A model generated the notes under the pieces. It did no database searches and was not told the DNA's origin. It saw only the letters and a program-made list of their open reading frames with translations. From Elysia marginata (Eukaryota > Mollusca > Gastropoda > Plakobranchidae): a stretch of 45,893 bases of DNA. The stretch is from the NCBI GenBank assembly GCA_019649035.1, contig BMAT01010125.1:29826-75718 (forward strand), written 5' to 3'. Below, one piece after another: positions 11,402 through 24,100 of this stretch. Numbering within the stretch: position 1 is the stretch's first letter; every line of letters starts with the position of its first letter. The position numbers were made by a program, and so were the translations under genes.

Positions 11402-11757
11402 GAAAGTTTCAAAATCTTTCAACAAAACATTAATCTGATGAAATTTTAGATATTTGGAAGCTTAGAAAAATGTCTTGTTAAAAAGCAACTCATATGAAGG
11501 TAAAAAGTGTCACTTCCAACTCATTCACCCTAGACACGAGACATTTGTCTTTGAAAAAATACATTTCTGAGGTAAATATATTCTCTTTTTTTCTATATTT
11601 TAGATTAAAAATTTTCTATCTTTCCACAAAATTATTATGATTTCATGCAGTTTTAAACATTGTGAAGCTGAAAAGAATGCATTTTTCCAAATCTCAGTTC
11701 CTTATTCTGTAAACATTGCAACATCTGGCTCATTTAGAGTGTTGGCAAGACAAATCT
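11402..11757. repeat. Unnamed interspersed repeat, two adjacent copies
   Basis: Copy 1 is about 11402-11556 and copy 2 about 11581-11757. Both run through an ATCTTTCMACAAAA-like segment, a TTGGAAGCT (or gtgaagctg) segment followed by an A-rich AAATG block, and a GGCTCATTTAGAGTG or ACTCATTCACCCTAGA segment, ending in gacaaatct or gagacattt. The same order appears at 16685-16875 and 34273-34452. No coding, tRNA-like or terminal-repeat structure was seen. Confidence 0.55.
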
Positions 11758-14477
11758 TTCATTGTTTTTAAACAAAATCTCTGAGACACATTTTGAAAAT
11801 AGTATGTTTTACCTCCACTGGCTTGTGCAATTACGAAGTAGCAAACTTTAGAAATTTTTTACTCAATGTGTATTTTTTGTGGCTGTGCATTAAAGCAGTC
11901 TAAAATGCTTCCTTTTTGCATTCAACTGTTACAGAGTAAATGTATAATTGAGCACTGATATATGCATCGTTTTCATATCCCAACCAATAAAAACAAATCA
12001 TGAAAATTGTATCTATAGGAGATTGTGTGTAGTTACAATTATTTTCCGTTTTCAAATTTTAAGTTGTTTCTAATTTTTTTAGGGGAACTTGCCTTTAAAA
12101 TACATGTATATATATTGCTAGTGATAGAAGGAAGAAAGGTGGATGTATTATGAAAGCAATATGTGATTTTATACTAACATTTTTAGTATTTTTTAATGTA
12201 AATTCCCTTTGACCATTATCAAGTAATCACTGCTATGATTCATCTGACATGTGAATTTCATTTTTTTTCTTAAATCATTTGATGAACAATGTGCTCTTAC
12301 TTCCAAACTTTTTTTCAAGATCATAAGAAGTAAGAAAGCTTATTCAAGTTGTACATTTGTTTGGATGAATTAAAACATATTTCTAAAATGTAAAGTTATT
12401 GATTTTACTTTAACCCTGTGTGTTTTGGACTGGCAGAAGAATTTCAAATATGTTAATAAGATGTAAACAATTTTTAAAATGTAGGCATACCTCTATAAAA
12501 CTGAAGGAGAAAAGTCTGAGGATGTTAGCTACAACCAGTATTCATAAAAATTGAATGCAATAATTTTTTTGGGTTTTTTTTGATCATTTATGATTAATTA
12601 CCCTCTAATAGGTACTTGGATTCAACAAATCAAAAAGGAGACTTGCTCTTATTGCAATTAAAAGCAGTGATTTGGTTATTAATTTTGTAGACTTATTTCA
12701 TCTATGTCACTGCACCTAACCTTCCAGTTGGTAGAACTCTGATTTTGTTAACTTTAGAGGCCCCCAGTGCATCTGAGTAGCTTCTCTGCGCTAGTGTGTA
12801 TGCCACAATTAGATCTTTTGATTATTGAATTTTTGAACTTTACAATTGAATCTGATAAGCTTTGTCTACATGGCAAAGTCACATGGCAATGCTCATGTCG
12901 TAAAAACTGTTGCGGTCAGGGCAAGTGGCCGCAATAGGGTAATCTTATTTACATTATTCAATAGCGTGTCAGCGCATTGTGAAAGAAGGAGCATTGCTGT
13001 TATTACAGGGGCTTAACTGCAACTATGATATCAATGTCTAGTGAAGTCGTCATCTCTACCTGTACGGGATGTGACTTAAATTTGAGTCCTCATTTTAACT
13101 TCTTCCAAAAATTAATTTGTGATGACCAAAAATGTTAAGCTTGTGAATTTACTATGTAAGAAAAGAATCTTCAGCCTTTCAGCCTAATCTCTTAGAAAAT
13201 GGAGTCTGGATGGCACCAAAAGCCTTCAGTTTATTCCTTTACTTTCAAAACATACCCCTCCTCCTAGAAAGAGCTCCCACCCTCACTTCCCAGGCGTGAA
13301 GAATTGCTTGTATTTGCAGACATCAATGACATCAAGTGGTTCTCATAGTTTATGAATTTCCTATATTTTCCCACAAACCAGAGTAAAAAAAAAGGGAAAT
13401 ATTTTTTCTGTATATAACTTTTTCCTTGTGTTCACTTTGTATAATTCACTTATCTTTGTAATTCATATTTTCTACTAATACTGAATTATACATTACAAAC
13501 AATAGCTAGCACTATTACAGATTTGTGATCAATGATTTTACATATAAATTATTATATAATTTTTTCTGTATGTAAGAACAAAAGAGTAGTTAAAATACTG
13601 ATATTCCAATTTTTCTAAAATTACGTTTGTGATATTAAATATGCTCACAATAATTTTTCTGCTTTTCCAATTGTATTATTTCAAACATAAAATGCTATGT
13701 TTTCAAACTTATATGTAATGTTTCTTACATTATTTTTATTGCATGAGAAAATGCAAATACATTTTTTTTTACTTAGGACAGGTCTTGATTCATACAGCAA
13801 ATAAAAAAAAACCAACCTGTTAATTGTTTAAATCATGGAGATAATCAGTCCTGATTTTTGTAAAAGTAATCAAATGCTTGTTGATAGTAAACTTTAAATA
13901 AGTTAGCCAATGAAAATTGTAACATTTTTTATTCGCCAAAAAAGCTAAGGAATGGGTCTTATTTTTGTGAGCACCTTGTGCTTTTAAAACTGCTAAGTAA
14001 TTTTCAATTCCGTTTAGAGATTCTCATCTTGCATCAACTTCTCTAGGTTTGAAAATCTTTGAAACTTTCTCTTACTATGCTATGCATACATATTTTCAGC
14101 ACACTTTTTACAGAGGGCTTCCTTTTTTATCTTTGTATTAAATCAGATTGTAACGAATCCAAGTAATTTTGCTTCACAAATAGACAGTGTGTCAGAATGC
14201 TGATCTATTGGTGCCACATTGCCATTCACTTTTTAAAGACACAATCAGTCAAAAAACAATACTAAGTAAATTCACTTCAGAAGAGATTTTCAGAAAATTT
14301 TAGGGTGAAAGTTTGTATTTCATTGAAGATTTTAGCTCAACAGGTGACATGTGCTACATTTGTTATTGCTATAGTATTATTCTTAACCTTTCCCGTACGT
14401 TGCTATTCCTCTACAAACTTACATTGTGTACCATTTTTTACACAGACATTTATATATTAATAAAGGGGCCCATTCAA

Positions 14478-15062
14478 TCATGAAGGCCTATCCGTTGTTT
14501 CCTGATTTATACTCACTACGGCAATGACCTGATGACTGCGCAGGGGCAATGACCTTTGCTCATTTGGTGCTGCGCTCAAACCCCAATTTTTAAGATACCC
14601 AGCGAGTCCCGGTTTTACCAATAATCGCATAAATTTATACGATACACAGAAAAGAAGAAAGGATCGGTAGTTCACAGGATCTGTATTTTTCAGCCCATCA
14701 AAAAAATTCAAGCACATTTCCAGGACTTTTTCAGCAAAACTAAAATTCATGTACTTTTCCAGGATTCCTGGAATTCCAGGATTGCATTGGAATCCTGTTG
14801 TTGCTGCTGCTGCTACTACTAAACTATACCTACTACTAACAAATACCCACAGTGCAAGCAAGATGTAGAACAGCACATGTGGCCTATGAAATGAAACTGA
14901 AAGTGAACAAGGCTGAACATAAGTGAACTCAAAGGAATCGACACATCTTATCAATTCAAAGCAGATTTCTATAAGGTCTAGCCTGCCTACATTTGCACAC
15001 TGTGTGCATGTATGCACAACGCCATTGCATTGACTTCTGTAACCATAATTCCATCTGCTCAC
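14478..15062 (-). other. Open reading frame of 194 codons, status unknown
   Basis: This is the longest open frame in the window. The product has no family I recognise. It includes a hydrophobic stretch (FYILLALWVFVSS), an Ala run from a CTG/CTA triplet repeat, and a segment from a ttcctggaattccagga quasi-palindrome of the kind often seen in repetitive DNA. No splice partners or conserved motifs were found. It may be chance openness inside a degraded repeat. Confidence 0.2.
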
Positions 15063-16684
15063 TGAGCCTCATCGGGTCTGCTACCTAGTAATAATATATT
15101 TATAGGACTGTGCCGTTTTTGATACAAAATGTACGGGGTGGAGTAACCCTTCTAAAATCATTTTCATTATAACAATACCTTTTTTCTAACAATAATAATA
15201 ATTCAGGCGCGTGCAAAAAAGGTTAAATAAGGCGTTCTTAGATTTTCAATGTCAGGTAAGAGCTGGTTGTGAAAAAAATTCATTTTTTCTGATTGAGTTT
15301 ACCCTTTTTGGCACACAACGTACAGGGAAGGTTAAACTTAAGGCAGCCTTAATTGACACTGATTGAAAATTTACTATACCCTTAAATTTTCCATTCAGCT
15401 TTGTACATTAACACAATTTTAAATTTCAGCAAGTAAAGGTATAGATATTGCCATTTTAAACAAAAACAAATGGTGCAGTGAAATATTTTTACTTTTCTTA
15501 ACATTCTAACAACATTCATGGCTTGCTTTTCAAACATGAAAAAAAATTCTTTCATTTTGTAAATATTTCACAAATTCAATGCTTAGAACAAACCACAAGA
15601 ACAGTTTTGAGTGATGTTTTGGCTTTTATTGACTTCATAAAGACATTGTAAAATAGGATATGAGTAAACTCTTGATTCCCATTTTTCATCTCATATGAAT
15701 GAACACATTTTTCTTAATTTTTGAGGCAACCAGAGAAATTAAAAAAGTTTTGAAATAATAAAACGCCTGACCAAAATGGCGTGACTCATGAACTAAGATA
15801 TGCTATTTCTATTTTCCACATTTGAGAATATTTGGCTTAAAGCACTTTTAATATTTTTCTACTGGAAGTGAGGCAACAATCTTACGAACAGAGGAATGCA
15901 CAATTCAAAATGACATGTCTGTGAAATATAGGGACCACAATTTTGCTAGCCTAGTGACATAATATGCTGGAGAGTAGTAAAGCCAACAAAAGAAAAAAGG
16001 GTATAACTTCTTTCAAATTTTACTTTCAAATGATACATCTGAAAACATACAATTATAGATTTTAAATATTGTCACATGAGGAAAGTAAAAAAAAACCTAG
16101 AAGTTCGTTTTAAAAAATGTGCCAGATTTAAGCTGGCTGCCTCATATTTGACTCCTAAGATACGGTTGTTTCAATGCATTTGATCATGTAAATATATATA
16201 CAATATACATCAATTTGTTAAAAACAATATTGTATCACATATAAATACCAATGAAAGCTCTGAAAACAGTGGCTGAAAATGTCCAGTGATAACAATATTG
16301 TGGCATCAAAGGGTCTAGATTTAATGATATACAATACATGAAATTGTTACATAGATAAGAATTAACACAGAGTACATGAAAAAAAGTTGAGTGAAACATG
16401 CCCTAAAGCTAAGCAAAAAATAATTTTTTTTTTAAAAGATAAGATAAAGCTTATTTCAGCCTCAGTAGTGACAAGAACACTGCAAGAGTTTCTGACAGGT
16501 AAAATTTGAAGCATAGGATGACAGGGTGAAATGTGAAAAAAAAACAAAACAAATCTAAAAAAGTAAAAAACAATTTAAAGCAATACAAGAAAAATATCTA
16601 GAGAATAAATATCTTGCAAGCAGTCCTAATCAGCTACATGTTGCAAATTTCAATTAAAATGCCTTTTTAAAGTAGATTTACTCC

Positions 16685-16875
16685 TCTTTTTTTCTCTATA
16701 TATTTAAAATCAAAAGAAGTTCTAATGTCTTTCCACAAAATATTGATAACTTCATTGAAATTTTTAACGTTTGGAAGCTTTGCAAAATGCATTGTTGAAA
16801 TGATGAAAGCTTTGCATTAAAATGTGAAAATTGCAACATCTGGCTCATTTGCTCCCATTGCAAGACATTTATGTA
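16685..16875. repeat. Unnamed interspersed repeat, copy 3
   Basis: It shares with the 11.4-11.8 kb copies, in the same order, gtctttccacaaaat, gtttggaagct, caaaatgcattgtt and attgcaacatctggctcatt, followed by gcaagacattt. It also shares the T-rich segment upstream. Confidence 0.6.
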
Positions 16876-18065
16876 CAAAAAAACAAATACAGGTATACAG
16901 CATTTATCTATAAGATGGAAACAATATACTTTGGTAGACCATAGACCTGTACAGCTTAGAAAATTAAAAAAAAAACTAGGAGCTTTTGTAAATGAGTAAG
17001 AAAAAAAAAGCACAGCACAGCAATACTTAATTTATGTAGTTGTATTACAAGCTTGAAATAAAAGATGCTTAATATTGTAATGAAGTGTAGAAAGGAACAC
17101 ACAAGTATTCCAACCTGAATTTGAATTTTTAAACATTTCTTACAAAACAATGCAAGCTGTCAGTGATTGCTGAATTTCAGATATTGTTACACTAAAAAGT
17201 GGCACCTGTGGTATACTTGACTGTGCAGATTATAGCATGATTTTTCAATTATATAATAAACCAACTAAGAGTTGTCTAACGTTGCAGTCTACATTTTATT
17301 GCATGACTTTTCATCAACAAGGATTTAAAAAAAACAACTAAAAATTTATATGCTTCAAAGTAATCTCAGCAGATCTTCATGCCAATCTTTTCAGAAAAAA
17401 AATTATTTTAGACAGACCTATGCAAACAAAAAAAAATCGGCTCTCATCCATAAAATTTTCCACAATGAAGTGTGTGGTGTCCAAACAGAATGGGTGGAAT
17501 TGTGAGACTGATTCTTTGACCCTCAAAATGTCAAGTACGAGTATTGGTTTTTTGCGTCCAAATTTCCACTTGAGCTCCTACGATTAAAGAAAATTGACAT
17601 AGAGGAGAAAAAGCTTAAGTTTCGTACATTATAATATCCTGAAATTTAAATCATTAATTTAATATGTCTGTCATAAAACAAAACCATAAAAACTTCCTCT
17701 TAAGAACTTAAAGTATAAATTTCACAGAATTTCTATGAGATGTGTTCATAAACCCCCTTAAACTTATAAAACTATTTAACTGATCACAAAAATGAATTGC
17801 TCAAAAAAGTATAAAATATTTAAAATGCTTTTGGTGTAAGATTGAAGGCTTTAAGTGCTTTCCTTTGGTTGGTTTCCGATTCTGTTCATTAGAAAAAAAA
17901 TATCAGAGTTCTCTACCTCCTATTTTTTTTAAAGGTTTCAATGTCTCTATCCCTAGGGTGATTTTGATTAAAAGAGCTTCTAGAAAAATAAAAGTTATAC
18001 AAACATATTTTGTTCGTTTCAACAAATAACCAGGGAAAAAAGAAAAGAAAGCTGAATGCTATACA

Positions 18066-18272
18066 CTGGAGCCCATTATATCTATCCTTTAAAGATCTTA
18101 AACTCTAAATTTTATTGGTCCTACTAATTACTGTCTGGAGCCCACCATGTCTCTTCTTTAGAAGGCCATAACTCTAAATTTTATCAGTCCTCCTAATTGC
18201 TTCAGGAACCAATTATAATCTATTCTTTATAGGACCGTAACTCTGGAATTTATATCTTCATTTTGTCCAATG
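18066..18272. repeat. Tandem repeat, three units of about 69 bp
   Basis: Units begin near 18066 (ctggagcccat), 18135 (ctggagcccac) and 18203 (caggaaccaat). Each contains a ctttaaag/ctttagaag/ctttatagg segment, then aactctaaatttta or its variant, and gtcctactaatt or gtcctcctaatt. The third unit is the most diverged. Confidence 0.75.
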
Positions 18273-19466
18273 TTGAATATAATAATATAAATGCCTGTAA
18301 GAGATGCCTGTGTTGTAGTAGTTCAAGTCCCAGACAACAATTAGTAAGAGTACATATGAGTGGTGTATGAGTGCTACTTTTCAGTCGGCTCTGGACAACA
18401 ATTGCAGGACTCCACGCCATTTTTTAAACCCTCACTTAAAAAGTATTTTTTCTTAAATTAGTATTACAATAATGCCTTTGTCAGACCCCTTTAGAACAGG
18501 GGGATACTATCTTATGACACTGTTCTAAAAAACAACTAACAAATCGCTGATCAATAAAATACATATAAGATAGCTCATTCTATTTTATTGTAGGGAAATG
18601 GTTTGACTTGTTTCAGTTAATAGTGTAGATGAATATTTTGACATGTAAAGACTGCAGATATATAACTCTTATCAAAATGACTTCCAAAAATGTATAGAGG
18701 TCAGAGAAATAAAAAAATTGCATATAATATAAACAATGTAAAATGAGTGAGATTCCCAAATTGCCTAAAACCAATGCCCCTTTGAGTATCACATACAGGT
18801 TGGTATTTTGTCTGTACAATTTAAAGATGAATCTGAATTATCATTAACGGTCCCAACTCATCAATATCATAATTTGTTCAAGTTACATGAAAAAGAGCGT
18901 CTTATTGACCAGTGGAGCTCTTTAACATGTTTATGTACATTTAATAAAACTTTCTTAATACAATTAAATCTTAAGTCCTTTTGATTAGCAATGACAAGTA
19001 GAAAAGCAGTAATGATTTCATACAGAACTTTAAAAAAACAAAGAAAAATAAACCAACCACAAAACAAACACAAACGAACAACCATGGCTTTAAAGTCTGA
19101 TTATGAATTTGGCAAAACAAACAATGATAGCAACAAAAGGTCTTTACAATAATCTCAATGAAGGAATGCCAAACACATAAAAAAAAATTCTTCCAAGATT
19201 AAAGTTTAAACATAGACCAAACTTTTTCAGTCTCTCCTGAGGTAAGATAGCAGATTAAGATTAGCCTATGTATCTCTTCAATCAAGAATAAGTCAATCCC
19301 TTGAATTCCATTCAACTCAGTTCAAGAGTTAACTTGTTGCTATATAATTATGATCAGAGGGAATTTGTCACTTAAGTCAAGCTAAGAACACCTAAGAAGG
19401 CAAATAAAATTCGATGGAGGCATTGATTTAACTGAGTATTCAACTTTGCACAGCTTGTAAAATTAT

Positions 19467-19665
19467 CGAGTTATGTATTCACAAACAAAAAAAACAAAAC
19501 ATGTAAAATGACAGAGTTCTGTACTCACACCCAAAAACATATAAAATAATAGATTTCTGTACTCACACCAAAAAAAAAACAAACAAAAAAAATTTAAAAT
19601 GACATAGTTATGCTCACACCCAAAAAACATGTAAGATAATAGAGTTCTGTACTCACACCAAATAC
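19467..19665. repeat. Minisatellite, about five units of 37-55 bp
   Basis: The core gagttctgtactcacacc recurs near 19469, 19513, 19551, 19605 and 19641. Cores are separated by A-rich spacers with aaaacatgtaaaatgaca-like sequence. Unit length varies mainly because of the A runs. Confidence 0.75.
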
Positions 19666-20615
19666 ATTTAACACCAAATGACATTGGTATTTTTTCTTTC
19701 TTGATTATGGTCTAATTAAATTGAAGGCAGAGGAAGAGCACCAAAGAGATATGCAGCTAAATTTATGACAGTATCATAAATCATGACCATACCTAGAACC
19801 CATAAATTGTAACAGAGAAGAATTTTATTTTAGGTAACAGCCAAATCAATAAAAAAAATAGTCTTACAATAGGACTTACAAAAAAAAAAAAGATTTCCAA
19901 AAATTAAGTCAATTTACGACCAAAGCAGGATACCAAATGAAAGAAGAAAACAAACATAAGTATGCACTGAACCACTATCAATGTGTGAATGTGAGGCAAG
20001 CAACATAATAAACACATCAAAACAAGTTGGAAGCAGTGAAAATGTGGTTACTTTGTTAAATGCCAATCCTTGAACAGCAAAGAAACCCATAAAAAAGTAC
20101 CCAGAGAAGAAAACAAAAATCAATCACTCCCAAAGAAGATAAGGAAATGACAGGCAACTTTTCTTCTGGTCATCTTAAACGCCAAAAGACGATGGTAACA
20201 GATATTACAACAGGAAGTTTCAGTGAGAGCTAGAAGAAGAGAACAGAATGTTAGGTGGTTTAGTGTCATGGCTGCGAGTGAAGAGAGGGACAGAATTACA
20301 TAGAGCCGCCTCGGATCAAAATATATTATTTTGCCAACACTAAAAAGCAAGGCAAATGAAGAGTAGCGTGTTTGATGCACCAAAATGCTCCAGATGAGCT
20401 TGGAGTAGATGGAATACATCAGTGACTCAAACTACTGGGAAATAATATGCTCACCATTCACAATAAGCAAATTTGACTCATCAATACCTTTAAAAAATTG
20501 TTCACTATCTTGTCAGATCAACAGAACAAGGCTAATTTAGGAAGGTAGTCATAAGTTAAGAGCAAAAATCAACTTGACCTCTTTGCGACAAGTCACATAT
20601 TATTATGTAACACTC

Positions 20616-20621
20616 TTTATT
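20616..20621 (-). terminator. Candidate polyadenylation signal of TPC1
   Basis: AATAAA on the - strand lies about 180 bases past the TPC1 stop codon, followed by a GAGTGTTACAT segment. It is the first canonical hexamer I found downstream. Other hexamers occur further on, so use of this one is unproven. Confidence 0.35.
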
Positions 20622-20802
20622 ATGTAACAAGATGCCAACCTAGAGAAGGGTGTAGTAATACCTTGGCTTGTCAAAAAAGCTCTTTAAAACTTGAAAATTT
20701 TTCTGCGGAAGCACCAATTTGGCAAACCAGATCAGAGGCAACACTTACAATATCAACAGGAAACTTTTTTCTATCAGATACCCTCTCAGGTCATCAAGGA
20801 TT

Positions 20803-21129
20803 TTAACTATATGAGACGTCTGACGCCTGGCCTGACCCTTGATCTCCATCACTGCCCAAGACTTCTGACCTACTGCTGTCTGAACTTGGAGACTGCAGCA
20901 TAATGGGATCTGCCCGGACCGACAACCCGCCAGGCATCAGAGAGGAATTACAGAATGGTGCTGGGGAGCTTGGGCATGCCTGCCGGCTTGTGCTGCTGAT
21001 CACACTACCCCGACCAATGCTGGAAATATCCTCCAGGCTGGTGCCAGCATTTGGTCGCTGCCTGAACCGCCGCAACTCAATAGAGTTGATTGTGTCTTGC
21101 CTGGCCTCCCGCAGCTGTTTCCCCCATTC
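20803..21129 (-). CDS. TPCN1: TPC1 exon 20, last exon and stop
   Basis: The acceptor is ttcaacag. It encodes EWGKQLREARQDTINSIELR, then a Ser/Pro/Gly-rich tail ending GSGQASDVSYS and a stop, 108 residues in all. Human TPC1 has only about 40 residues after the corresponding EW, so the tail is longer here. The base composition is clearly richer in G+C than its surroundings, as expected for coding DNA. Confidence 0.93.
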   Translation of the reverse strand, partial: EWGKQLREARQDTINSIELRRFRQRPNAGTSLEDISSIGRGSVISSTSRQACPSSPAPFCNSSLMPGGLSVRADPIMLQSPSSDSSRSEVLGSDGDQGSGQASDVSYS

Positions 21130-24100
21130 CTGTTGAAAATGTGTGGAGAGGGTATCACAATACAGATTGATTTATTTTTAGAGCAAAGGACTTACCAAAG
21201 ATCTGATGTGGGTCTATTCGGTATATGGACAGATTATGACTCAACAATTTAGTTATACCCGTACAAGAATCCTTGGAAAGCTTAGGGGACACAAAAACAA
21301 TAATTGACTTTGCTTATTTACTGCCAATGTCAATAACTCTATGTGCTCAAATTACACACAAAAAATTTTCTACTTATGAGAAGGAATTTAGCCAGTCATG
21401 TACCATACACTGTTTTGTCTATACTGGACAGCTATGGTGTGCGTACACAAATAAAACCACCTAAAGGCATTTAATTGAATAAAAGACGCAGAAAGAAGAG
21501 AGGGAAACGAGAAAGAAGAAAAAAGCAGAGATATATATAAAGCTTCAGTTATTACCTGACATTGCTCATTTATCTGCTCTATCCAAACCCTTAAGAGTAG
21601 ACAATAATGATTTGATTTGTTAGACTGGAAAAACAAACAAATCCTAAAAAAGACTGCTTTTTGGTTGCTCTATTTAAGGCTCATTCTGTGAGGAACAAGA
21701 CCTTCATAATATCACATTATATAGTGAAAAATGACATTGATTTGAACTGTGAAACATGGCGAGGTGAAAATGATAATGTGACCTTGAACCTGAAATAATG
21801 CTTACATGAGATTAGAAGAGAATTAATGACGATTTACAAGTCAACACTCCAAATACAGAAAATAGTAAAATCAAAACAATACACATCTTTTGAACACTTT
21901 GAAGTGACTTTAAAAACCAACCTCCCCATCCTGTCAAAATAAACTGACAGTTGATCTTTTCAGGACCAAATTTCAAGATTTCATTTTAGAAAAAAAAACA
22001 CCTGTGTCAGGCAAAACAATTCCTTTGGGTGATTTCATTTTTCATGTCGGCAAAACACAAAACAAAATTTCTTAATCTAATAGATTTTTCAACCCTTATG
22101 AATTAAAGTAATAACAAAAAAAAACTCTCCTGACCCCACTTCCCATATTTATTGTTTATAACAGGCTGTTTTGCATGTCTATTCAGTTCATTAGAATTTA
22201 ACAAACATGTATATAAGTCCAGATACTCACCTCCACCTCATCTCTGTACATTCGTAAACTGAAATCTTCTCGACTGCGCTGACTCTCTCCCTTAAATACA
22301 TACTGCCCCTGGAAAGGTTGAAAATAAGTTGTTTCAAAAAGATCTTGGATGTATAAAAATATGTATAAATGCAGTAAAAGACTAAGCAAACTTGTTACCT
22401 GGACAAATTCGATTCTGTGAAATCATGTAAACCTTATTTCTTTAACAAAGGAACTACTTCGCCAGCTAAAATGAACTTTTAATGGCGTCAAAAATCTTTG
22501 TAAAATTTCTCCAGAGCACCAGTCTACTAATTACCAACTGCCAGGCCCTGAGTTTGACAGAGAGAAACTGGAAAACTTTGACCTTTTTTGCAGCTTAACG
22601 AGTTAAAAAACATTTCAACCTTACCAAATCAATCTTGTGATCTTTACCCCATGCTAACTGAAATTTTAAAGAAATGTATTATCACCATGAGTTTAATTGA
22701 TTGTATTGTGCTTATATTTAATGAATCACTTCAAAGTGGGAAAGTTTCAAGATCATTCAACAGTCATTCTTGTAAATCCTCTCCTAAAAAGCCTAGTCTC
22801 CACAAAAACAACATCAATATTTTTAGACCTGTCTCAAATCTTTCTTTTTTTGACTTAAGATCTGTAAAAGATAGTAGAGTAGTAGAGCAACTATCAACAC
22901 ACTTGAAGAAAATTAACTTGAAAAATAGATACCAATCTGCATACAGGGCGAGTTATACTTGCACTGAAAATACCCTTTAAAGGTGTCAGACAATAGCCTA
23001 AATCTCTTTGACAAAAAGTATATTAGTCTGTTAGCAATGACCGACTTGTCTGCAGCCTTTTATACTGCTGATCATATTTTATTATCGAGGCTAAAAATAA
23101 GTATGGTAATTCAGGAAATGTACTTTTTTGGTAAAAATCCTGTTTGTCAGATCGTTATTAAGCTATAAAAACAGGCTCTGAGCTGTTTGACAGGACGCTC
23201 TTAAAACTCAGAGTAACTCAAGGATCTGTACTCAGCCCAACACGATTTACCTTATACACCCAACCACTTGTTTATATTTTTGAAAAGTTTAACTTGATTT
23301 TTTATATGTTTGCTCATGATACACAGTTGTACACAGGTTTCAAAAGTGTTGACTTAGAGGAAACTCTAGAAACTTGAACATTGTATCATTAAAGATAACA
23401 TATTGATGGCAGCAAATAAACTAAAAATAAATGGCAACAAAACTAAAACTGGTAATTTTCGGCCACTCTTCGATGACTTTAAAACTTAGTGAAATTTCAA
23501 TAAAAATCAATGGTTATAAAATTAATGCATGCAAAGTGTAAAAAAACTTGCTATTGTGACAGAAACTGAACTTTTGGTGATCACTAAAACTATTTATTTA
23601 TCCAGTAACTTGTTTTTTCAAATGCAAGCAAAACATTGCATCTGTAAGACACAACTGATGTCTCATAAACCATCTATGACTTCTCTCGTTCTGTCTAAGC
23701 TAGACTTTTGTCATAGTTTACTTGCTGCTGTCCAAACAAAAACATTTTCTAGGTTGCAATTGCACAAAACAATGCAGCTAGAATTGTAAAGCACTGTAAA
23801 GTATGAGACCGTGTAAAATCTTTACTACATCATCTTAAATGGTTGCCTGTAAAAGAAAGAATTAAGTACAAGTTGGCTCTAATGAGTTACAAATGTACAA
23901 ATAAAAAGGGGCCTGATTTCTAAAATATAAACTTAAGGTGTTCAAACCAAACAGGTCACTGCAATTATCGATTGACCGTAAAATCTTTATTGTTCTAACA
24001 AAGCATTATAAAATGTTGGGAGAGAATTCTTTTTCACACCTTGGTCTAAAAATCTGAAACTCGTACCTAAAGAAATATGATATTAGGGATATGGATTTAT

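Larger units (their letters stand above)
8320..20802. other. Intergenic region between two converging genes
   Basis: About 12.5 kb lies between the NUDT9-domain stop and the TPC1 stop, and it contains the 3' UTRs of both. It is AT-rich. I see no exon of a known family and no RNA gene. Features inside are an AT microsatellite near 8367-8392, a Tigger-like MITE (10742-11142), copies of an unnamed repeat (11402-11757 and 16685-16875), a Gly/Pro/Ala-type triplet stretch near 14803-14820, and two tandem repeats (18066-18272 and 19467-19665). Around 18315-18415 there is a TTCAAGTCCC B-box-like motif that may mark SINE remains. Confidence 0.6.

Noticed and set aside
19463..19684. ORF with a repeated Cys/Tyr-rich pattern (CEYRTLLSYMF)
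   Set aside because: The periodic protein is simply the translation of the minisatellite at 19467-19665.
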